Positions 49,623 through 58,731 of a stretch of DNA of 64,000 nucleotides are shown here, piece by piece. The stretch covers positions 868,001-932,000 of the forward strand of contig NZ_KI912270.1 in assembly GCF_000243415.2 (NCBI RefSeq). The letters run 5' to 3'. Position 1 is the stretch's first letter. Each line of letters starts with the position of its first letter. The notes beneath the pieces were generated by a model that searched no databases, was not told the origin of the DNA, and saw nothing but the letters and a program-made list of their open reading frames with translations. Position numbers and translations under genes: made by a program. Origin of the DNA: Mycolicibacterium tusciae JS617 (lineage in GTDB: Bacteria; Actinomycetota; Actinomycetes; Mycobacteriales; Mycobacteriaceae).

Positions 49623-50498
49623 GTGCTCGGATTCGCAGTGCCGCAATACGGCGCGGCCGCCTACGCGGAGCTGGCCCGCTTCGCGTCCACGGCCGAGGAA
49701 CTCGGCGCCGACAGCCTCTGGGTCGGGGATCGGCTGCTCGCTGCGGTACAACCGACCGTCGGATACGCGGGCAAGGACACCATCCCCGAACAGTTCCGCA
49801 CCGGAATCGACCCGTTCATCGCCCTCGCGGTGGCCGCGACCGCGACGACGAGGGCCCGCCTTGGGGCCAGCGTGGTCGTCGCCCCGTGGTATCCGCCGGT
49901 CCAGCTGGCCCGGCAACTGACCAGCCTGGATGTGGTCAGTGGTGGCCGACTGCTGCCGGGCTTCGGTATCGGCTGGTCGCCCGAGGAGTACGAGGCGGCG
50001 GGCGCGCCGTTTAGCCGCCGCGGGGCACAGCTCGATGAGCTCCTGGACGCGCTGGACGCGTTGTGGACGACGAATCCCGTTGCACACCAAGGCGAACGTT
50101 GGTCCATTCCGCAATCGTGGGTGGACCTCAAGCCGGTGCAACAGCCGCGACCACCGATCTACCTGGCGGCCTTCAGCCCCGCCGGTCTGAAGCGGATCGG
50201 TGAGCGCGCCGACGGCTGGAGCGCCGTCGTGCAGGTGCCGGGCGGAGTGAGCCTCGACATGCTGAGCCGGCAGCGCCAGGCGATCGACGACGCCGCACGC
50301 GCCGCCGGACGCGATTCGTCGACGATCCACACCTACGTCCGGATCAACGTCGCCGAGGGCACCCCCGTCAACCAGGTGGTCGAAGCCGTCCGAGTGCTGG
50401 CCGACAACGGCTATCCCGACACGTTCGTCGACCTGCTCCACGTCGCCTCCACCACCGACGCCCATCTCGACTGGGTGGAACGGCTGGTGGCCGGGTGA
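49623..50498 (+). CDS. LLM-class F420-dependent oxidoreductase
   Basis: 291-aa luciferase-like oxidoreductase with VLGFAVPQYGAAAYAELARF at the start, ADSLWVGDRLLA, RLGASVVVAPWYPPVQLARQ and LLPGFGIGWSPEEYEA. GTG 49623 lies 7 nt after a TACCCT -10-like hexamer (49610-49615), so the mRNA could be leaderless. Its TGA overlaps the GTG of the CoA-transferase gene by 4 nt (GTGA). It heads a three-gene unit with the CoA-transferase and the thiolase, suggesting a shared acyl-CoA or sterol/lipid degradation role, but substrates are unknown. Confidence 0.9.
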   Translation: MLGFAVPQYGAAAYAELARFASTAEELGADSLWVGDRLLAAVQPTVGYAGKDTIPEQFRTGIDPFIALAVAATATTRARLGASVVVAPWYPPVQLARQLTSLDVVSGGRLLPGFGIGWSPEEYEAAGAPFSRRGAQLDELLDALDALWTTNPVAHQGERWSIPQSWVDLKPVQQPRPPIYLAAFSPAGLKRIGERADGWSAVVQVPGGVSLDMLSRQRQAIDDAARAAGRDSSTIHTYVRINVAEGTPVNQVVEAVRVLADNGYPDTFVDLLHVASTTDAHLDWVERLVAG

Positions 50499-52864
50499 GT
50501 GGACTGCTGGCCTCGGTGCGCGTCCTGGACTTGGGCGGCGCAACATCCGATGGCGTTTCCCGACTGTTCGCGGACCTGGGTTCCGACGTCTTGAAGGTGG
50601 AGCTACCCGGCGGGAGCGAGGCGCGTCATGCACGGCCCGACGTCGCGGGCACGAGCATCGCGTTTGCGGTGCACAACGCCAACAAGCGCAGTGCGGTGCT
50701 CGATCCGGACAGTGCCGACGACCGGCGCCGGTTGGTCGACCTGGCAGGTACTGCCGACATCGTCGTGGACAGCGGCAACCCGGGAACCGCCGCGGCCTTC
50801 GGAACATCGTGTGCCGCACTTGCCGATCAGTTCGGCCGCCTGGTGGCGTTGTCGGTGACCGACTTCGGCACCGCCGGCCCATATCGTTCGCGGCAGGCCA
50901 GCGACGCCGTGTTGTATGCGATGTCGACGGCCCTTTCACGTACCGGTCCGACGACGGGCACGCCGGTACTGCCGCCCGAGGGGGTGGCATCGGGGACAGC
51001 CGCGGTGCAGGCGGCATGGGCCGCGCTCGCCGCCTTCTATCGCCGATTGCGGGACGGCAGAGGCGATTACATCGATTTCTCGCGTTTCGAGGGCGTTCTG
51101 CAGTCGCTCGATCCGCCGTTCGGTTCGGAGGGCCAGGCCGCCGTTGGTCTGAAGGCGGCGGGGGAGCTCTGGCGGGGCAGGCCGCGCAATCAGCAGATCT
51201 ATCCGATCTTCGCCTGCAAGGACGGCAACGTTCGCATCTGCCTGCTTTCGGCCCGGCAGTGGCGCGGAATGCGTGGCTGGCTCGGCGAACCCGAGCAATT
51301 CGTCGACCCGAAGTTCGACACGATCGCGGCACGCTACGGGGCCTCGCGTGAATTGAACGCCGCGATCGCCGACTTGTTCGCATCGCAGACAATGGACGAG
51401 TTGGTCGCCGGCGGACAGGCGCGCGGGGTGCCCGTGGCCGCGGTCCTCACCGCCGCAGAGACCCTGGCGTCGGAGCACTTTCGCGCGGTCGGCGCACTGA
51501 CCGACCTGCCGATCACCGATGATGTGACCCTGACCGTCCCGGTGGGGCCCGTGATCGTCGGCGGCCATCACGCCGGGTTGGTGCGCCCCGCACCGAAGGC
51601 GGGCGCAGATGACCCCGATTGGGCCGCAGCCCCGTTCGCAGGCGAACCAGGCGACGCCGATGTCCAACGCCCGTTCGATGGCCTGCGAATCCTCGACCTC
51701 GGAGTGATTGTGGCAGGCGGAGAACTGGGTCGGCTCTTCGCCGACCTGGGCGCCGAGGTGATCAAGGTGGAAAGCGCGGCGTATCCCGACGGCCTTCGCC
51801 AATCGGCGCCCGGCATGACGATGAGTAGATCGTGGGCACTGACACACCGAAACGAGAAGAGTCTGGGTCTCGACCTGCGGCATCCGGAGGGGGCCGAACT
51901 CTTCCGGCGCCTTGTCGCAGTATCAGACGCCGTATTGGCCAACTTCAAGCCGGGAACCCTTGATTCGCTGGGCTTTTCATATGAGCGGCTGCAGGAGATC
52001 AATCCACGCATCGTACTGGCGGAGAGCAGTGCTTACGGGCCGACCGGACCGTGGAGCGACCGTATGGGGTACGGCCCGCTGGTGCGTGCGGCGACGGGCG
52101 TCACCTGGCTGTGGACCTCCCAGGACGCGATTTCGGAAGGAAGCTTCTCCTCCACCCAATTTTTTGATGCGACCACCGTTTTTCCCGACCACGTCGCCGC
52201 CAGGCTGACGGCGGTCGCGGCGCTGGCCGCGATGATCCGGCGGGAACACACCGGAAGCGGTGCGCACGTACACATCCCGCAGGCTGAGGCGGCGATCAAT
52301 CAGCTCACCACCGCCTACGTCACCGAGGCGGCACTCACCGCGGGGGTGCCGGTCACCGAGGATGACGCGATCCACGGCGTCTATCCGTGCGCCGGCGATG
52401 ACGAATGGTGCGTCATCTCCATTCGGTCCGAGACCGACCGCGCCGCACTCACAGAGGTGATGGGTCGTGTCGACCTGCTCGACCCGCCATGCCAGCGGGC
52501 GCCGTTCATCACCGCCGTGTCGGAGTGGACGCGTGGCAAGGACAAGGCAGATGTCGCCGAAATGCTGCAACGGGCGGGCATTCCCGCCGGGCCGATGAAC
52601 CGGGCCGTGGACGTCCCCGCCGATCCGCAGGTGGTGTTCCGGCGGCTGTATTCCGACATGGCGCATCCGTTGTTCGACGCGCCGATGCTCAGCGAGACAG
52701 GCCCCGCGCCCTACACACGCATTCCCGCCGCGGAGCTTCGGCCCGCCCCGATGCCAGGGGAGCAGACCCGACAGATCTGCGGCGAGGTGCTCGGATTGAG
52801 CGCCGACGAAACCGATCGGCTCATTGCCGACGGTGTGCTTTTCACTCAACAAGGGAGCCGATGA
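50495..52864 (+). CDS. Fused two-domain class III (CaiB/BaiF) CoA-transferase (Rv1866-like)
   Basis: 789-aa protein made of two CaiB-type domains (about residues 1-380 and 390-789), each opening with a similar motif: LASVRVLDLGGATSDGVSRL and FDGLRILDLGVIVAGGELGR. The catalytic aspartate of the family is present in the second domain (D565 in VFPDHVAARL). The matching place in the first domain reads GVASGTAAVQ and lacks it, so only the C-terminal domain is likely to be catalytic. It transfers CoA between carboxylic acids; the substrate is unknown. It overlaps both neighbours by 4 nt. Confidence 0.92.
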   Translation: MSGLLASVRVLDLGGATSDGVSRLFADLGSDVLKVELPGGSEARHARPDVAGTSIAFAVHNANKRSAVLDPDSADDRRRLVDLAGTADIVVDSGNPGTAAAFGTSCAALADQFGRLVALSVTDFGTAGPYRSRQASDAVLYAMSTALSRTGPTTGTPVLPPEGVASGTAAVQAAWAALAAFYRRLRDGRGDYIDFSRFEGVLQSLDPPFGSEGQAAVGLKAAGELWRGRPRNQQIYPIFACKDGNVRICLLSARQWRGMRGWLGEPEQFVDPKFDTIAARYGASRELNAAIADLFASQTMDELVAGGQARGVPVAAVLTAAETLASEHFRAVGALTDLPITDDVTLTVPVGPVIVGGHHAGLVRPAPKAGADDPDWAAAPFAGEPGDADVQRPFDGLRILDLGVIVAGGELGRLFADLGAEVIKVESAAYPDGLRQSAPGMTMSRSWALTHRNEKSLGLDLRHPEGAELFRRLVAVSDAVLANFKPGTLDSLGFSYERLQEINPRIVLAESSAYGPTGPWSDRMGYGPLVRAATGVTWLWTSQDAISEGSFSSTQFFDATTVFPDHVAARLTAVAALAAMIRREHTGSGAHVHIPQAEAAINQLTTAYVTEAALTAGVPVTEDDAIHGVYPCAGDDEWCVISIRSETDRAALTEVMGRVDLLDPPCQRAPFITAVSEWTRGKDKADVAEMLQRAGIPAGPMNRAVDVPADPQVVFRRLYSDMAHPLFDAPMLSETGPAPYTRIPAAELRPAPMPGEQTRQICGEVLGLSADETDRLIADGVLFTQQGSR

Positions 52865-54327
52865 TGGATCCGCGGACGCCAGTACTGATCGGCTACGGCC
52901 AGGTCAATCAGCACGACGAGAACCCCGAGGTGGAACCGGTCGACCTGATGGTGTCGGCTGCCCGCGCTGCAGCCGATCCACGGGTGTTGGAGGCCGTCGA
53001 CTCCGTGCGCGTGGTGAACCTGCTGTCCTGGCGGTACCGCGATCCGGGACTGCTGCTGGCGCAGCGCATTAACGCCGACGGTGCGGCCACGCGCTATACG
53101 GGCATCGGCGGGAACGTGCCGCAGACGCTGGTCAATAAGGCCTGCCTCGACATCCAGGCGGGCCGATCGGACGTCGTGCTGATCGCGGGAGCCGAGACAT
53201 GGCGCACCCGTTCCCGGGTTCGGAAGGCAGGCGCCAAACTCGACTGGACCAGACAAGACGATTCCGTTCCGATCGCCGAAGGTTCCGACGAAGGCATCGA
53301 ACTCGCCGGCCCGTCGGACCTGCGAATCAAGCTGGACCGTCCCGCTTACGTCTATCCGATGTTCGAGCAGGCACTGCGGATCGCGGCGGGCGAATCCCCG
53401 GACGATCATCGGCGCCGCATCGGCGAACTCTGGTCCCAGTTCAGCGCTGTGGCTGCGACGAACCCGTATGCATGGAGCCGAGAAGCATTGTCGGGCAACG
53501 ACATCGCCGAGTCCAGCCCGAGTAACCGGATGGTCAGCTGGCCGTACACGAAGTTGATGAACTCGAACAACATGGTGGATCAGGGTGCGGCGCTGGTGCT
53601 GATGTCGGTCGACAAGGCGACGTACCTGCAGATCCCGCGAGACCGCTGGGTGTTTCCCTACACGGGAACCGATGCCCATGACACCTACGCCATAAGCGAT
53701 CGCGCCGAATTCCACACCTCGCCGGCCATCCGGATCGCGGGCAACCGCGCGCTGGAATTGGCAGGCGCGCGGATCGACGACATGGCACTGATCGACCTCT
53801 ACTCATGCTTCCCCTCGGCCGTGCAGGTGGCGGCCAACGAACTGGGCCTGCCGACCGGTGACCCGTCTCGGCCCCTCACCGTGACGGGCGGGCTCACGTT
53901 CGCCGGCGGTCCCTGGAACAACTACGTGACGCACTCGATCGCCACCATGGCCGAACGTCTGGTCGCCAGTCCAGGCCAGCGCGGTCTGATCACCGCCAAC
54001 GGCGGCTACCTCACCAAGCACAGCTTCGGCGTATACGGGACCGAGCCGCCGTCGCATGAATTCCGCTGGGAGGACGTGCAAGAGGCCGTCGACCGCGAAC
54101 CCACCCGCGCTGCGGTCATTGAATGGTCTGGGGTGGGCACCGTCGAATCCTGGACCACCCCGTTCAACAGAGAGGGCTCGCCCGAGAAGGCCTTCCTCGC
54201 TGTCCGCACACCCGACGATGCGCGGGCGCTCGCGGTGGTCCACGACGACGTCGAAGCGACGGTCCGCGAGGACATCGCCGGGGCCAAAGTTCAGGTCAAC
54301 CAGGACGGCACTGCGATTCTGTTGTGA
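52861..54327 (+). CDS. Thiolase-fold acetyl-CoA acetyltransferase-like protein (Rv1867-like)
   Basis: 488-aa thiolase-superfamily protein. Likely acyl-binding Cys95 in LVNKACLDIQAG, followed by DVVLIAGAETW; C-terminal catalytic regions are CFPSAVQVAANELGL, YVTHSIATMAERL and ITANGGYLTKHSFGVYG. It is longer than biosynthetic thiolases (~390 aa) because of a C-terminal OB-like extension (TRAAVIEWSGVGTVESWTTP). Lipid substrates are unknown. ATG 52861 overlaps the CoA-transferase TGA (ATGA); ATG 52864 is an alternative. Confidence 0.9.
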   Translation: MMDPRTPVLIGYGQVNQHDENPEVEPVDLMVSAARAAADPRVLEAVDSVRVVNLLSWRYRDPGLLLAQRINADGAATRYTGIGGNVPQTLVNKACLDIQAGRSDVVLIAGAETWRTRSRVRKAGAKLDWTRQDDSVPIAEGSDEGIELAGPSDLRIKLDRPAYVYPMFEQALRIAAGESPDDHRRRIGELWSQFSAVAATNPYAWSREALSGNDIAESSPSNRMVSWPYTKLMNSNNMVDQGAALVLMSVDKATYLQIPRDRWVFPYTGTDAHDTYAISDRAEFHTSPAIRIAGNRALELAGARIDDMALIDLYSCFPSAVQVAANELGLPTGDPSRPLTVTGGLTFAGGPWNNYVTHSIATMAERLVASPGQRGLITANGGYLTKHSFGVYGTEPPSHEFRWEDVQEAVDREPTRAAVIEWSGVGTVESWTTPFNREGSPEKAFLAVRTPDDARALAVVHDDVEATVREDIAGAKVQVNQDGTAILL

Positions 54328-54329
54328 TG

Positions 54330-55127
54330 TCAGTCCAAGTCCGACAGCAGCGCGTCGACTCGCTGTCGGGCCACTTCGGCCGCGCCGGGACCCACGACAG
54401 CATGCACCCTCCGTGCCTCAACGGCGGCGATCGCCGCCTGCGCCACGATCAGGGGACTGATCGCGCCCATCTCCGCCATATCCTGACCCTCGACAGGAAT
54501 CGTCGCCGCGCCGGGCGGTGCCAACGCGGCGGAGTTCGCACCGAGAGGGGTGTCCACCATTCCCGGGCACAACACGGTGGCGCCCAGATCCTTTGAAACA
54601 GACTTGAGTTCGGCATCCAACGTCTCGGTCAGTCCGACGACCGCGTGCATGGTGGCGTTGTAGGGCGCGAGGGTGGGCAACGCCATCAATCCGCCTGCCG
54701 ATGCGGTGTTGAGGAAATGCCCTGAGCCGGCGGCGATGAACAATGGCGCGAATGTCCGCACTCCGTGCACGACACCCATCAGCTTGACGTCGATGAGCCA
54801 ACGCCAGTTCGGCAGCCGCTGCTCCCACATGGGCGCCTGTTGACCGACCACACCTGCGTTGTTGCATACGAGGTCGACGCGCCCGAATCGTTCGATGGTC
54901 TCATCCGCCAGGGCATCCACATCGGCGTCGACGCTGACGTCGGCGTGTACGCCGACAACTCGGCCGAGGTGCCGCGACAGTGCGTTGACGGCGGCGGGGA
55001 TCGCATCCGCGCGCACATCGGCGATCATCACGTTCACTCCGCGACGCGAAAGCACGGTGGCCAAGGCGAATCCGATGCCGCTGGTTCCTCCGGTCACGAC
55101 GGCGACCTGTCCCGCTTCGATCCTCAT
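54330..55127 (-). CDS. Short-chain dehydrogenase/reductase (Rv1865c-like)
   Basis: 265-aa classical SDR: cofactor motif VVTGGTSGIGFALA, the NNAG motif (VCNNAGVVGQQ), and an active-site region reading LAPYNATMHAVVGLTET. In that region Tyr is followed by Asn-Ala-Thr-Met, so the YxxxK lysine is replaced by Met. It may therefore bind cofactor but be catalytically impaired. Position and strand correspond to the tuberculosis gene. It ends 2 bp from the convergent thiolase stop. Confidence 0.9.
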   Translation of the reverse strand: MRIEAGQVAVVTGGTSGIGFALATVLSRRGVNVMIADVRADAIPAAVNALSRHLGRVVGVHADVSVDADVDALADETIERFGRVDLVCNNAGVVGQQAPMWEQRLPNWRWLIDVKLMGVVHGVRTFAPLFIAAGSGHFLNTASAGGLMALPTLAPYNATMHAVVGLTETLDAELKSVSKDLGATVLCPGMVDTPLGANSAALAPPGAATIPVEGQDMAEMGAISPLIVAQAAIAAVEARRVHAVVGPGAAEVARQRVDALLSDLD

Positions 55128-55129
55128 GA

Positions 55130-55735
55130 CTAGGGGGCCTCCGTCGGCACGTCGGTGTATTGCGGGACGAAACGATCAGGGGAGAACGTGAAGCCGTTGC
55201 CGCTGAACTCGCTGAGACACGAAACCCCGGTGGCCTCCTGTACGTTGCAGCGGAATCCCGCCGCCGCCAGGATCCTGTTGAACGGCAAGACCTTCGCTGG
55301 TCCGGGATCGAGTGAGAATTCCGGCTGGTCGAGTGCGACGAACCGGGCGGCGCCCTCACGCGCAATGACAAGGGCGTTGGGGGTGGTGGTCTCACCGGTA
55401 GAGTCGGTCACCGAGTCCGGCTCGCCCGTGATACCCATTGCCGACGGCCAGTTCGTCGCGGACTGACAGCCCACCTTCATTCGCGGCATGATCGCGCACG
55501 CCCAGCTACCGCTGGGAGAGGTGAAGTAGTAGGTCGTGCCGCTCGGCGGGTATGCGACGTAGTCGAATGCGTTCGCCAAGTGCTTGTTGCTCGGCGGTGG
55601 CCCAGGGGTCTCCGAGGCCGAGCTGACCGGCCCAGCTGCCGGTGCCTCGTCGGTGTTGGTGATCGCCGCTCCCGAGCAACCCGCAGCCAGCACCGCCACC
55701 GCTGAGACAGTCACGGGAAATGTGCGCACGTTCAC
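55130..55735 (-). CDS. Lipoprotein of unknown function
   Basis: 201-aa putative lipoprotein: signal peptide with lipobox VLAAGC (Cys at about residue 20) and a flexible Ala/Pro/Ser-rich linker. The folded domain has several Cys (SWACAIMPRMKVGCQSATNW; FRCNVQEATGVSCLSEF) that could form disulfides. This pattern recurs in mycobacterial lipoproteins of unknown role. GTG 55735 is taken as start. It sits between the ferredoxin reductase and the SDR with gaps of 9 and 2 nt, so probably one operon. Confidence 0.85.
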   Translation of the reverse strand: MNVRTFPVTVSAVAVLAAGCSGAAITNTDEAPAAGPVSSASETPGPPPSNKHLANAFDYVAYPPSGTTYYFTSPSGSWACAIMPRMKVGCQSATNWPSAMGITGEPDSVTDSTGETTTPNALVIAREGAARFVALDQPEFSLDPGPAKVLPFNRILAAAGFRCNVQEATGVSCLSEFSGNGFTFSPDRFVPQYTDVPTEAP

Positions 55736-55744
55736 CTATGCGCT

Positions 55745-56950
55745 CTATGCGCCGACAAGTTGATCCGGGTCGACCGGCTCCCGTGACCGGATCAGCGTCT
55801 TGATGTCGTCGAGACCTTCCCAGATGTTGACGTTCATCCCGGCGAGCACGCGGTTCTCGCGGTCGAGCCAGAATGCCGTGAACTCGCGGCCGGCCACATC
55901 TCCGCGGGTCACCATGCGGTCGTAGGCGGGTGCGTACCCGACGTACTCCATGCCGAGGTCGTACTGGTCGGTGAAGAAGTAGGGCAGCTCGGTGTACTCC
56001 TGAGGCTTGTCGAGCATCCCGGCGACGGCGATTGCCGGCTGCTTGAGCGCATTCGCCCAATGCTCGGTGCGAATCCGGGTGCCGAAGAGTGGATGTTCGG
56101 CCGCGGCGATATCGCCGACCGCGAAGATGTCCGGGTCGCTGGTGCGTAGCGACGCATCTACGAGCACGCCGCCATGCCCGGTGGCCAGACCGGCCTGCTC
56201 GGCGAGCCCGATGTTGGCGGCCGCCCCCACCGCCACCAGAACCGCGTCGGCGGTGACCGTCGACCCGTCGCCGAGCTTGAGCCCGGTCGCGCGGCCTCCT
56301 GACGTGGTGATCTCGTCAACCGTCGTATTGAGCCGAAGATCCACGCCGTGGTCGCGATGCATGGCCGCGAACACCTCACCGGCCTCGCGGCCGAGGGCCG
56401 CCATCAACGGCACCTCCGCGGCTTCGACGACGGTGACCGATGCGCCGCGTTCGCGAGCGCCCGCGGCCACTTCCAGTCCGATCCATCCCGCGCCGACGAT
56501 CGCCAGTGAAGCACCTTCTGTCAGAAGGGAAGTCAAAGTTTTTGCGTCGTCGATGGTGCGCAGGTAGTGCACGCCGTCACAGTCGGCACCGGGGATCGGT
56601 GGCCTGCGCGGGGTGGATCCCGTCGCCAGCAGGAGCTTGTCGTAGGTCACGGCGGTCCCGTCGGGCAGGGACAGCGTGTGGGCGCCGGGGTCGATGGCGG
56701 ACACCTCGGTGCCCAGCTGCAGCTCGACGTGGTGGTCGCGGTACCAGGCAGACGGGGCGGTGGTGAAATCCCCGAGCTGCTTCTTGCCGAGCAGAAAATC
56801 CTTGGACAGCGGGGGCCGTTCGTAGGGCAGATGCTCCTCTGCGGCAAACAGCGCCACGTGACCGTCGAAATCCTTGTCACGCAATGCTTCTGCGGCCTTG
56901 GCCCCGGCCAGGCCACCGCCTACGATGGCGAATGTCGAAGACGTTGTCAT
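55745..56950 (-). CDS. NAD(P)/FAD-dependent ferredoxin-type reductase (Rv1869c-like)
   Basis: 401-aa flavoprotein of the ferredoxin/rubredoxin reductase family, moving electrons from NAD(P)H to an iron-sulfur partner. FAD motif FAIVGGGLAGAKAAEALRD, NAD motif LAIVGAGWIGLEVAAGARER, second FAD motif DIFAVGDIAAAEHPLF, and a C-terminal Reductase_C domain (GREFTAFWLDRENRVLAGM). No ferredoxin or P450 gene is beside it, so the partner is unknown. Confidence 0.93.
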   Translation of the reverse strand: MTTSSTFAIVGGGLAGAKAAEALRDKDFDGHVALFAAEEHLPYERPPLSKDFLLGKKQLGDFTTAPSAWYRDHHVELQLGTEVSAIDPGAHTLSLPDGTAVTYDKLLLATGSTPRRPPIPGADCDGVHYLRTIDDAKTLTSLLTEGASLAIVGAGWIGLEVAAGARERGASVTVVEAAEVPLMAALGREAGEVFAAMHRDHGVDLRLNTTVDEITTSGGRATGLKLGDGSTVTADAVLVAVGAAANIGLAEQAGLATGHGGVLVDASLRTSDPDIFAVGDIAAAEHPLFGTRIRTEHWANALKQPAIAVAGMLDKPQEYTELPYFFTDQYDLGMEYVGYAPAYDRMVTRGDVAGREFTAFWLDRENRVLAGMNVNIWEGLDDIKTLIRSREPVDPDQLVGA

Positions 56951-56986
56951 GTCAGCTGAGCTTACTCGCGAGGGGGTGCGGCTGGG

Positions 56987-57709
56987 TCAAGCCAACAGTT
57001 CTTTGAGCTTTCGCCCGTTGTGGATGGCGTGTCCGCCAAGGTCGTTGTTGAAGTAGACCAGCACCCGCCGCCCCTCCTCGTCCCAACCGGCGATCCTGTC
57101 GGCCCATTCGCGCAGCTCGTCGTCGGTATACGAGCCCGCATAGATCGAGTCCTGCGGCGGGCCGTGCATGCGGATGTAGACGAGCTCGCTGGTTGCGCGC
57201 GGAACACACGACAGGCCGGCGCCGCTCATCACCACATACGCGGCGTTGTGTTGTTCGAGCAGGGCGAAGACGGCGTCGTCGTCCCAGGAGGGATGGCGCA
57301 ACTCCATGGCCACCGGGATCCAGTCGGGCATCAGGTTCAAGAAGTACGCAAGCCGTTCGTCGTCGCGTTCCAGCTCTGGATGCAGCTGGACGAGCAGGAC
57401 CTCTCGCCTGTCACCGAGCGCTTTCCAAGCCCGCTCGAACCGCTCCACCCACGGTTCCGGTGAACGCAATCTGCGGTAGTGGGTGAGTCCTCGTTGCGCC
57501 TTGACCGACATTGTGAAGCCGTCGGGTAACCGCTGTCGCCAACCCTCGAAGGTGGCGTCCTTCGGCCACCGGTAGAAACTGGCGTTTAGCTCGACGGTGT
57601 CAAATTCCTCGACATAGACCGCCAGCCGTTTGGCCACCGGCAGTCGCGGCGGATACAACACGCCCGCCCAGTGGTCGTAAGACCATCCGGAGGTGCCGAC
57701 GCGGATCAC
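56987..57709 (-). CDS. DUF72 (YecE-like) family protein
   Basis: 240-aa DUF72 protein with the usual opening IRVGTSGWSYDHWAGVLYPP, FDTVELNASFYRWP, and the C-terminal YIRMHGPPQDSIYAGSYTDD and VYFNNDLGGHAIHNG. The family has a TIM-barrel fold and no established activity; a link to nucleic-acid or sugar metabolism has been suggested only from context. GTG 57709 overlaps the upstream gene's TGA by 4 nt, tying it to the HhH protein. Confidence 0.92.
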   Translation of the reverse strand: MIRVGTSGWSYDHWAGVLYPPRLPVAKRLAVYVEEFDTVELNASFYRWPKDATFEGWRQRLPDGFTMSVKAQRGLTHYRRLRSPEPWVERFERAWKALGDRREVLLVQLHPELERDDERLAYFLNLMPDWIPVAMELRHPSWDDDAVFALLEQHNAAYVVMSGAGLSCVPRATSELVYIRMHGPPQDSIYAGSYTDDELREWADRIAGWDEEGRRVLVYFNNDLGGHAIHNGRKLKELLA

Positions 57710-58353
57710 GTCGCGGCCAGCAATTCGTCCCGGAGATCGGCATCGAGTGATACGCGCACCAGGGCCGCGGCGAGTTTCGCGACCGAGCGCGGCGCCGGAT
57801 CGCTGAGCTCGCCTGCGCGGGCTGGAAGACCGAGTTCTTCAGCGGCGGCGAGGGTGCGGTCGTCGAAGAAGGGCCGGACCCAGGTCCAGTGGTCCTGTAT
57901 CTCGCGCAGGAAGATGTCGGCGCCGGTATCACCGATTCCCTTGAACCGCTTCAACAGTCGCTGAGCTGCTGCGGGGTCGTGCTCGCTCCTGTCGGCGAGC
58001 CCGCGCAGATCGTCGGCGTATTCGTCATGGACCATGCGTGCGATGTCGGTCAGCCGTGTCGCTGAGCTTTCGTCGTAGCGCGCGTAGTGCGCACGCCCGA
58101 AGGCCGCGATCATCGTCGACCGGTCGGCCTCGAGAACCGCCTTCGGGGTTCGCAGACCGGCCTCGAACACCTCGCGGGCGGCCTGCGTGGCGATGGCCGC
58201 ATCGATGGGCTTACTTGCGAGCATGCAAAGAACAAGCAACTGGAACAGCGGCATGGGCTTGTCCTGCAGCCGAATACCGGCTTGTTGCGCATAGGTCGTG
58301 CCGGCCCGCTCGAGCAGGCCTTTCAGCAGCTGTTTGGTCGACGCCCTGGGCAC
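57706..58353 (-). CDS. Endonuclease III-like HhH protein (Rv1870c-like)
   Basis: 215-aa protein with a helix-hairpin-helix repair-glycosylase-like core: KRFKGIGDTGADIFLREIQ is the HhH, followed by the helical region with a possible catalytic Asp (FFDDRTLAAAEELG). No Fe-S cysteine cluster is present. Likely related to base-excision DNA glycosylases, but substrate unproven. It pairs with DUF72 by a 4-nt overlap. Confidence 0.85.
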   Translation of the reverse strand: MPRASTKQLLKGLLERAGTTYAQQAGIRLQDKPMPLFQLLVLCMLASKPIDAAIATQAAREVFEAGLRTPKAVLEADRSTMIAAFGRAHYARYDESSATRLTDIARMVHDEYADDLRGLADRSEHDPAAAQRLLKRFKGIGDTGADIFLREIQDHWTWVRPFFDDRTLAAAEELGLPARAGELSDPAPRSVAKLAAALVRVSLDADLRDELLAAT

Positions 58354-58371
58354 ACGGCTGGCGTACCCGTG

Positions 58372-58704
58372 CTATTTGGCGGGGAAACTCTTCGCGTAAT
58401 CGACACCACGAGTCACCCAGCTCTGCAACTGTCGCTTCGTCTTCACACCGTCGACGCTCACCCGCAACCAGCCGCGAGTCTCGCGGCCGGCCATCACCAT
58501 AGGTTCAACGTGCTCGCGGACCAGCAGCTTCTCCGTGTCGTCGCGCGGCACCCGGACCATCAGCCCACCCTGTCCGCTGACACAGACCGACATGTTGCCG
58601 TTGATGAGGAATGCCAGCCCGCCGAACATCCGCCTCTCCTCGACACCGCGCTGGGTGCCGAGGAGTTCGCGGATGCGGTCAGCCAGGTCCTCGTCATAGG
58701 CCAT
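58372..58704 (-). CDS. TfoX N-terminal domain protein
   Basis: 110-aa protein matching the TfoX/Sxy N-terminal domain: RIRELLGTQRGVEERRMFGG, LAFLINGNMSVCVSGQGGLM and GRETRGWLRVSVDG. Stand-alone proteins of this type are common in mycobacteria and are not known to control competence. ATG 58704 starts it, 27 nt downstream of lon on the same strand, so it may be read with lon. Confidence 0.9.
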   Translation of the reverse strand: MAYDEDLADRIRELLGTQRGVEERRMFGGLAFLINGNMSVCVSGQGGLMVRVPRDDTEKLLVREHVEPMVMAGRETRGWLRVSVDGVKTKRQLQSWVTRGVDYAKSFPAK

Positions 58705-58731
58705 GGGATCAAACTACTGCCGTCATTGCGG

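Noticed and set aside
52405..52860. N-terminal extension of the thiolase frame
   Set aside because: The extra 152 codons overlap the CoA-transferase in another frame; the ATG at 52861 overlaps its stop by 4 nt and starts the homologous part.
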